Source: Kuafuiihalomonas sp039024635 (lineage in GTDB: Bacteria; Myxococcota; Kuafuiibacteriia; Kuafuiibacteriales; Kuafuiibacteriaceae). From it: a stretch of DNA of 64,000 nt. The DNA lies in assembly GCA_039024635.1 (NCBI GenBank), contig JBCCQA010000009.1, forward strand, positions 78,044 through 142,043, in the 5' to 3' direction. The notes under the pieces were generated by a model. The model saw only the letters and a program-made list of their open reading frames with translations, ran no database searches and was not told the origin of the DNA. A program made the position numbers and the translations under genes. Shown here in pieces: positions 59,101-64,000 of this stretch (its first letter is position 1; every line of letters begins with the position of its first letter).

Positions 59101-62100
59101 ATCCGAGTGCAATATCACCTCCTCGTGAATGGGAGCGTCGATGCCGCGACGCCAAACCCTGAGTCGCTTGTCCGTGTAGACCCAAACAGCATCGCCGGAT
59201 GCCGAAAGCCCCACTCCTTGTAGATATTCGAAACTCTCCCCCAGTGGCACCGTCCATTCAGCGGGTTGTTCAAACGCGAGTCTCAGCGGAATCGAATCCT
59301 CTTGGCCTTCGAGTGCGGCGAGGAAGTTCGGGAGCGTACGGAGCTCCAGGCCTCTACCACCAATAGTGAGCATTCGCCCTGAACTCGGAGCTACGGCCAT
59401 AAGATCGGAGGAGTAGAATTCACCTAGCTCCCGACTAGATCCGGTCAGCCCATCGTTCTGAGGAGAAGTTGCTTGGAGTACGAGGGCTCCAGTGGTCTTG
59501 TTCCACATCCAAAGCGTCGGACTGCCCAGAATCTCGGTCGATAGATATACAAGGTCGTCACCAGAGAACCCAATCTTTGGCCGGTCGTTGAGGAGACTCG
59601 CACCGCGAAACCGACGAACGATCAGCCCTGTCGCGACGTCCCATAGATTTAGGTGGGAACCGTCGAACGTAAGTAGTTGGTCGTGCCCGCGGCTGAACGC
59701 TGCGCTTTGGACCGGGCCGTCTTGGTTCGAAATCACTAGCTCCGGGGGCTTCACGCTCTGGAGGTCTTCGTCAGCCCAGTCCTCCTCTACGACGTGGAGA
59801 CGACGCACTCCCGGTCCTGCGGGGATTGGGTCCAGTCCCGCGAAGATCTCGCGTCCAAAGCTGTCGATTAGGCAATCAGCAGGAGTGAAGCCGTCTGGGC
59901 TCACCATGAACGGGTCGGCGCCTGCTTCCAGCAAGATCCTGGATGATTCCCGGTTACCGCTCCCAGGTACATCATCGAGGACCAGAGTCTCAGGGTCGGA
60001 TTCGAAGTCGCAGCCATGAACATGGAGCGCAGTATGGCCCCGAAGGTTGGTTTCGTTCACGACACCCTGGAGCCCGGCGGAGAGCAGACCTTGGAGGGTC
60101 TCCCGACACGAGGAAGATACCAGATGAAGCAATGTCCCGTGCTCCTGCGGGACCGCTCTGGTGGAGGCTCCAGCCGCTATCAACCGCTGGACTACGGTAA
60201 GAACCTGGCCGTCCTCGTCCTCATCGCAAGCGCTCAGAAGCTCATGGAGCACTGGGGTTCTGCCAGAGTCCACGTCGATGCCCGCCTCAATGAGGTACTC
60301 CAGGTACCGCATGTTACCGCTCGCAGCCGCCTCAAAGAGAGGCCCTGAGTCGTGGTGAAGGCCGTGAATCCGAGCGCCACCTCTTCTCGCCACCTCGGCA
60401 AGGTCCATGAGTAGCCCTTGCTCGTCGGTGGCGCAGAGTGTCTCGAAGAGCTCCTGGAAGACCTTGGGCGATGCCCCGGCACCATTCGCAACCAAGCGTC
60501 TGAGTTCGTCAGGCCCGCTCTTCGAAAACGAGGACTCTAGATGGAGGATGGCGAGCAGGATCCATCCCGATGCCTCACCCGCCTCGGCTGCGCGGGTGAA
60601 GAGGCGTTGGCTCTCCTCGTAGACGGAGCGCTTCCCCGCGCGTCTCGAGAGCTGGCTTCCCAGCGCGACCATCGCCTTCGGATGTCCGCCCTCGGACGCC
60701 TTGGTGAGATACGTGCGCTCAAGCTCGCGAGTCTCTCGTCTTCTGGGCCTCTCATGCTTCATACGTTTCGCGAACCTATAGGCGGCCTCGGCCGAGCCTA
60801 GGTCGGCCGCCTTGCGAAGAAGGCTTAGGGCCTTCTCCTCGTTACCGAGCCATAAGTCACTGAGCTCAGCGAGCATGATCATTGCCTCGACGTCGTTGGC
60901 CTGTGCCTTGGGCTCGAGATCCTGGACGAGAGACGAAATGTCTGTCTGGAAAGCACCGCTGCTCAGCCCCGAGCTCAGGAACAAACTGCTGAAGTAGGCT
61001 CGGAGATGAGTCACCGTCGGCGCCGTGGCCTTGTACCGTTCTCGAGCTGCCGCAACCGCGCGAACGCCGACTCGAAGTGCCTGGTCTTGCTGTCCGGTTT
61101 GCAGGAGCCAACGCACTCGCGCCGATTCGAATCGAAGATGAGCCTGCGAGCCAGGTCCCTCAAGCTCACTCAAACCTTGCGAAACCTCCTCCTGGAGCTT
61201 TGTCGCCTCAATCAGCGAGCCGGCCTTGGTCATCGCGACCACCGCCCATTCAGCCACCGGGAGAGTGCCAGGAAACGCTGGACCTTCGGTCACGAGGAGA
61301 TCATCAAGCGCCTGTTCGACCGCCCTGAAGCCCGGGTTCCATCTAAGGTCTCGACCGGGCTGAGCCCGGCCGACTTGCACGATCCCCAAGAAAGCCTGCA
61401 TCCGCAGAACCACGGGATGGGTCCGTCCGAGGCGACCTCGGGCCCTCTCGAGAGCTTTATGAGCTCCTTGGAGATCGGGTTCGCGGCGTTGCAGGTAGTC
61501 CTCCATCTCCAACTCCACGATCAAAGTGGAGCGCGCCCCGTCAAGCGCCCGGATCAACCGCTTCATTTCCGCCCTAGCCTCCCGTGCGGGCTCGGGCTGG
61601 AGCCGGCTCAAGTGCAGACGGCGCGTGAAGAGCTCGTCCTGGGACTCTCCGAGCACGTGTCGTTGAGTCCGAGCGATTTCTTCAAGAGTCGCAATCACCT
61701 CTGCGTTGCGGTGAATCTGTGAGTCCGCGGCCGCCAGGCTTGCACGTGCTCGGAGGTGGAAAGGATGAGATACACCTGACTCTGCTACGACCTGTTGAAG
61801 GAGGTTGAGAGCCTTCTCGCGGTCCGCAGTCATGGATAGCAGGCTCTCCCCAAGCACAAGCTGGGCCCTTCGGCGTTCTCGAGGCGTTCGAGCGCCTGAG
61901 AGATCGCTTCTCAACCGGTCCAAGACTCGCTCCCACTGCCCACTTCGATACCAGGCGCTGGTCTGGAGAACTTCGGCTGTCTTCGACACAAGATGGTCGA
62001 AACCAAACCGCCGTTCGACATGAGCCGCAAGTACGTCAACGTAGTCGGCAAGCTCGAGAGCGCTAGGTTGTTGGCTGAGACGCGCCTTCAGCGCGATACG

Positions 62101-62562
62101 CTCAGCAATCTTGTGCAATTCGGGGATGAGGGAGGGGGATTCGTTCGAGAGCTGGCGCATCGCTCGTTCCATCATTCTCTGCGTGACGAGGAGATCAGCG
62201 CTCGCGCGGCGCTCAAAAGCGAACCTCTCATCAAGACGATAGCGTTCGACAAAGCCCTGAAGCTGACGGGCGCGCTGCGGTGAAAGAGAAAGCGCCTCAG
62301 CCAAGTCGGATGAGGCCATGCTCTTAAGGCCTTCGAGTTGAGGAAGCATTCGAGCCACTCTGGGCCCGTACGCCAGCCGGAGGCTGCATAGCGGTGTCCG
62401 AGGGAGTTCTCGGCAGGTCTGTTCGCACGTAGCGCGAGCAGCTCCAGACTCATTCTGGCATGGGTCTGCGGTAGCTCTCGATGTCGCAAGCGCGGTCGCA
62501 ATGCTGGCAACTATCAGGATGATCCACTGCCGTTTCGCGCGGACGCCCAGACACTCATACAT
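56182..62562 (-). CDS. Exported giant TPR-ankyrin-propeller-caspase protein
   Basis: A 2,126-residue protein. An N-terminal signal peptide (WIILIVASIATALATSRATA) precedes about 500 residues of TPR-type helices, Sel1-like repeats (around 550-720), ankyrin repeats (around 760-930; GPLFEAAASGNMRYLEYLIE) and an 800-residue beta-propeller region with WD40-type strands (LLTFDGSHLNLWDVATG). A C-terminal peptidase C14 caspase domain runs from about 1870. Catalytic His1966 is in FHFVGHGVE and Cys2019 in LVLIDACFSEA. Repeats probably sense or bind; the caspase is the executor. It heads an operon with the LysM-like and membrane TIR genes. Confidence 0.88.
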   Translation of the reverse strand: MYECLGVRAKRQWIILIVASIATALATSRATADPCQNESGAARATCEQTCRELPRTPLCSLRLAYGPRVARMLPQLEGLKSMASSDLAEALSLSPQRARQLQGFVERYRLDERFAFERRASADLLVTQRMMERAMRQLSNESPSLIPELHKIAERIALKARLSQQPSALELADYVDVLAAHVERRFGFDHLVSKTAEVLQTSAWYRSGQWERVLDRLRSDLSGARTPRERRRAQLVLGESLLSMTADREKALNLLQQVVAESGVSHPFHLRARASLAAADSQIHRNAEVIATLEEIARTQRHVLGESQDELFTRRLHLSRLQPEPAREARAEMKRLIRALDGARSTLIVELEMEDYLQRREPDLQGAHKALERARGRLGRTHPVVLRMQAFLGIVQVGRAQPGRDLRWNPGFRAVEQALDDLLVTEGPAFPGTLPVAEWAVVAMTKAGSLIEATKLQEEVSQGLSELEGPGSQAHLRFESARVRWLLQTGQQDQALRVGVRAVAAARERYKATAPTVTHLRAYFSSLFLSSGLSSGAFQTDISSLVQDLEPKAQANDVEAMIMLAELSDLWLGNEEKALSLLRKAADLGSAEAAYRFAKRMKHERPRRRETRELERTYLTKASEGGHPKAMVALGSQLSRRAGKRSVYEESQRLFTRAAEAGEASGWILLAILHLESSFSKSGPDELRRLVANGAGASPKVFQELFETLCATDEQGLLMDLAEVARRGGARIHGLHHDSGPLFEAAASGNMRYLEYLIEAGIDVDSGRTPVLHELLSACDEDEDGQVLTVVQRLIAAGASTRAVPQEHGTLLHLVSSSCRETLQGLLSAGLQGVVNETNLRGHTALHVHGCDFESDPETLVLDDVPGSGNRESSRILLEAGADPFMVSPDGFTPADCLIDSFGREIFAGLDPIPAGPGVRRLHVVEEDWADEDLQSVKPPELVISNQDGPVQSAAFSRGHDQLLTFDGSHLNLWDVATGLIVRRFRGASLLNDRPKIGFSGDDLVYLSTEILGSPTLWMWNKTTGALVLQATSPQNDGLTGSSRELGEFYSSDLMAVAPSSGRMLTIGGRGLELRTLPNFLAALEGQEDSIPLRLAFEQPAEWTVPLGESFEYLQGVGLSASGDAVWVYTDKRLRVWRRGIDAPIHEEVILHSDRFDEIQLSSDGRWVAVQHSDRIRLLDTKEKTGVQIPSSPDSWEMANDRWVVIRETDRTDVYDFFGQLKFSTTDAAQLVWTDGGTWLELLWVNQNTASLKTSVGLVKLTITNGVLERVDAGRDDPRVLDESGHELTLETELESVETIRLHIGGEWREFTLKQLKAKASLRNQLWYELRVRSEDGAVTDTSNIPVHQFGYPFLASERGRHLIAVGGFSMELWSGRRPSRVKRFKLGQSRVGGAAVSRDETLLYIGSRRHLTVYRLCDGAKLQTFDFPDVGEVRVSPDGKRLLLLRYTGEAIVVVVADAATGQVISSHAAKPGSWAALASSGAAFVLSDRDGIDIRRTNEPHRSVALLKTSKLKAVERSFPPSIVTNDVGDFAVIRLEGEVYGVDLNRGRRTWSASEMAHAPPVLGPWQEVQGPVIGAYAVTADGAHTFASINDGLAKIRNSDGRTELLKDRISGFVRELPEALAIEREGRVDVLNVNTLVFDETLSLSDPENLSLHPDGTIGLNQTSNSVEVWDRTQDRRLATLIHFDKSASDSLAWVWVADDGRFDTDDFLQLDNLAWRFAERPLHPAPLSLYAEYYTPGLVARSEQLGAFKNLPSRTSDVPIASIIRVDRNSAENAVSIEVDARAVGESGLDGIRLYRDAQLVAWYAPVTKSTSNAKLRRTFRVKLPSGAAGTSSQFTVLALNRDGAPGPLSKAKDVELQPSRRRPKAWVVTVGVSETLIDEYSNTAAAQAAELIGRRYLRALERSHSVERIRLQTIAFNEDPGSRIPPTKTNIRDTLLRLGRSSKGQASPDDLLVFHFVGHGVEVNEELYLVPEETSVGHESPEFEHQAISAQELSDWLRDIDVRRMLVLIDACFSEAIAKRFRPAPFGDPGLGALAYEKRALVLTASQSEAMIRGARTVLSSPLQSAQFPFGLTDGTTLESLLMELDPKDTVCMESAPRVFTRPADGLQTLPMTPISVQP

Positions 62563-62686
62563 ACGACGGCACTACCATCGACTCGGACCGAAAGCACAGC
62601 AACGGGCAGAGGGGCTCCTTGAGCGACCGAGGCAATCAACGGATCGGTTTCTGGCGGCGGAGCGGGCCGCTCGCCAGACGCCGGCG

Positions 62687-63530
62687 ATGGCCTTTCGGGA
62701 GCTTCCCACGGTGGAGATCAAAGACCTCCTGCGCCGCCTCCAGGCGGGGAGTTCACTTCGCGGCATCGCACGTCAAACTAGTGTCGACCGCAAGACCCTG
62801 CGTCGCCACATCGACGCCCTCCATGCAAGTCAGATTAACTTCTTTTCGGTCGATATCGACGACGAATTGTCGGGGCAGCTCGTCCGTGATGTGCAATCCG
62901 GACGGCACCCTCGATGAGCGATGAGCGGCGCCGCCTGCTAGAGTACAAAGCCGTGATCGACGGTTAGCTCTCCGACGACAAGGAGCCGCTGACGCTCAGC
63001 AGGGTCCAAACGCTGCTGCAGCGGCGCGGCGTCGAGGTCGGCTATCCGACCTTCAGACAGTTCGTCCAAAGCGAGCTGAGATGGCGTGAGAAGCAGCAGC
63101 TCACCGAAAGACTCGACGACCCGCCGCCAGGACAAGATGGGCAGGTCGACTTCGGCGAGATGGGCATGTGGACCGATCCCGTCACGCAGCAGCGCCGCAC
63201 CGTCTGGGCTTTGGTGGTGATGCTCTCGCACAGCCGCGACCAGCTTGAGTATCCTGCGTTCGACCAGAAGCTCAAGACCATCGTCGCCGGGCTCGACGCG
63301 GCCGGGCATACTTCGGCGGGGTCGTGGCCCGAGCCGTCATCGATAACCTCAAGCCGGCGATCATCAAGGCGAATGCTCTCGACCCGACCGACAATCCCGC
63401 TTTCCTCGAGTAAGCCGAGTCGCGGGGCTTCCTTGTCGCTGCCGCCCGGGCACGCCGCCCCAAGGACAAGCCGCGCGTCGAAGCTCGGCCACAACTGCCT
63501 AGCCACCGGGTCCGGGAATCTCGACGGAAC
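62687..63530 (+). pseudogene. IS21-family transposase (istA) remnant
   Basis: Three frames carry consecutive IstA parts. The N-terminal HTH is VEIKDLLRRLQAGSSLRGIA (frame 2, to TGA 62917). The first DDE aspartate lies in GQDGQVDFGEMG (frame 1, with TAG at 62965). The second lies in RAVIDNLKPAIIKANALD (frame 0, stop at 63411), followed by ARRPKDKPRVE. The frameshifts and stops make it non-functional. No istB gene and no clear terminal inverted repeats were found. Confidence 0.8.
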
Positions 63531-63697
63531 GTACAGCGCGGCCAGAACCCGGCGGACTGACAGCGTACGCCACAGCGTATGTCGAAGTCCGCAGCTTCTG
63601 CCTCTTGAGTGTGGGACGTTCGGTCGGACTTCAGATGTAAAACTGATTTCGTAGGCAGCCGTCTTGAGGCCGTTCCGGACCCATGAGTGGAAGGTGC

Positions 63698-63722
63698 GGG
63701 TCCCGGTTTGGGTCCCGGTTTC
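63698..63722. repeat. Right copy of the 25 bp putative integrase arm-site repeat
   Basis: It matches 36044-36068 at 24 of 25 positions. On the minus strand it would encode the same ETGTQTGT peptide as the integrase C-terminus, so it may be an arm-binding site or the remnant of an earlier integrase 3' end. It lies 92 bases inside attR. Confidence 0.6.
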
Positions 63723-63787
63723 GCGTGTCAGGAGCACACGGTGTGCGACGCTCCGTGTCAGGTAAGTGCTCGATAACACGCGAAACC
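63717..63787. repeat. 12 bp perfect inverted repeat inside attR
   Basis: GGTTTCGCGTGT at 63717-63728 is mirrored by ACACGCGAAACC at 63776-63787. Inside lie a second pair, GAGCAC/GTGCTC, and two direct copies of GTGTCAGG. The cluster resembles accessory sites for integrase or excisionase; a rolling-circle nick-site hairpin is another reading. Confidence 0.6.
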
Positions 63788-63813
63788 GGTGTAGTTCCGG
63801 ACCCCCGTGTCAC

Positions 63814-63857
63814 TCTTCACACGGTGGAAGTCGCTGGTTCGAATCCAGCTGTGCCCA
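63814..63857 (+). repeat. attR: second copy of the 44 bp tRNA-Val 3' end
   Basis: Exact copy of 35953-35996 without the 5' half of the tRNA, marking the right end of the element. Chromosomal sequence resumes at 63858. Confidence 0.95.
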
Positions 63858-63860
63858 ACC

Positions 63861-64000
63861 TTGGGGTCCCGGCGCCGACCAAGTCGGACGCCACCCCGCT
63901 CCGCTGAAGCTCCGCGCTCCGCTTGGCGACTTGGGGTCCCGGCGCCGACCAAGTCGGACGCCACCCCGCTCCGCTGAAGCTCCGCGCTCCGCTTGGCGAC
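63861..64000. repeat. Tandem repeat, two exact 70 bp units
   Basis: Units 63861-63930 and 63931-64000 are identical, each starting TTGGGGTCCCGGCGCCGACC. The array reaches the window edge, so the copy number is unknown. It contains no open frame that looks coding. Confidence 0.95.

Noticed and set aside
63042..63779. 245-codon minus-strand frame at the right end
   Set aside because: Antisense to the IS21 remnant; only the short ETGTQTGT stretch is meaningful, through the repeat shared with the integrase.
63861..64000. CRISPR array
   Set aside because: Units are directly adjacent and identical over all 70 bases, with no spacers and no cas genes.

Overview
The window is dense, GC-rich bacterial DNA with GTG/TTG starts, overlapping stop/start codons and almost no intergenic space. 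Giant TPR proteins, a FecR-like protein, a DUF4388-type protein, an HU homologue and an SPFH/NfeD pair suggest a Myxococcota or related deltaproteobacterial lineage. This is inference from gene content; no 16S or other phylogenetic marker is present.

Chromosomal backbone (1-35,996). The left edge holds the end of a UvrD/HelD-like helicase, then a slipin, a KamA-family radical SAM protein and an HU protein on the plus strand. A tightly coupled minus-strand operon follows: coaBC, type 4 uracil-DNA glycosylase, NfeD-class membrane protease, uppP. Next come a hypothetical gene, a ClpA-type unfoldase and a von Willebrand A-like protein on the plus strand. A four-gene minus-strand block is dominated by an 11 kb gene for a ~3,680-residue TPR protein, followed by a TPR/membrane/zinc-ribbon protein, a DUF4388-like protein and a FecR-like protein. 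The backbone ends with an AI-2E-type permease, guaA, an alpha/beta hydrolase, serB, ppk1, a NUDIX hydrolase, a cation diffusion facilitator and tRNA-Val(CAC).

Integrated element (about 35,953-63,857). The last 44 bases of tRNA-Val are repeated exactly at 63,814-63,857, which defines a 27.9 kb island. A tyrosine recombinase lies next to the tRNA, with an excisionase-like HTH protein and a Rep_trans/MOBT-type initiator or relaxase. Relics lie around them: a second decayed Rep_trans gene, an IS21 istA pseudogene at the far end, a WD40-like relic and a frameshifted membrane gene.

The cargo looks like an immunity island with four different TIR-domain genes. They are a TIR-TM-TPR protein; a large TIR-SLOG protein with a divergent small partner; an operon of ThsB-like TIR, Nmad2, MazG-like and uracil-DNA-glycosylase-family proteins; and an operon of an exported 2,126-residue TPR/ankyrin/beta-propeller/caspase protein, an exported LysM-like protein and a membrane-anchored TIR protein. 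A zinc-ribbon/HEPN-like protein and a RES-domain protein add two more candidate effectors. The two operons are the strongest candidates for undescribed systems: one couples TIR NADase chemistry to modified-nucleotide handling, the other couples a caspase to a membrane TIR, apparently at the cell envelope.

Right of attR the chromosome resumes with two exact copies of a 70 bp tandem repeat, running to the window edge.
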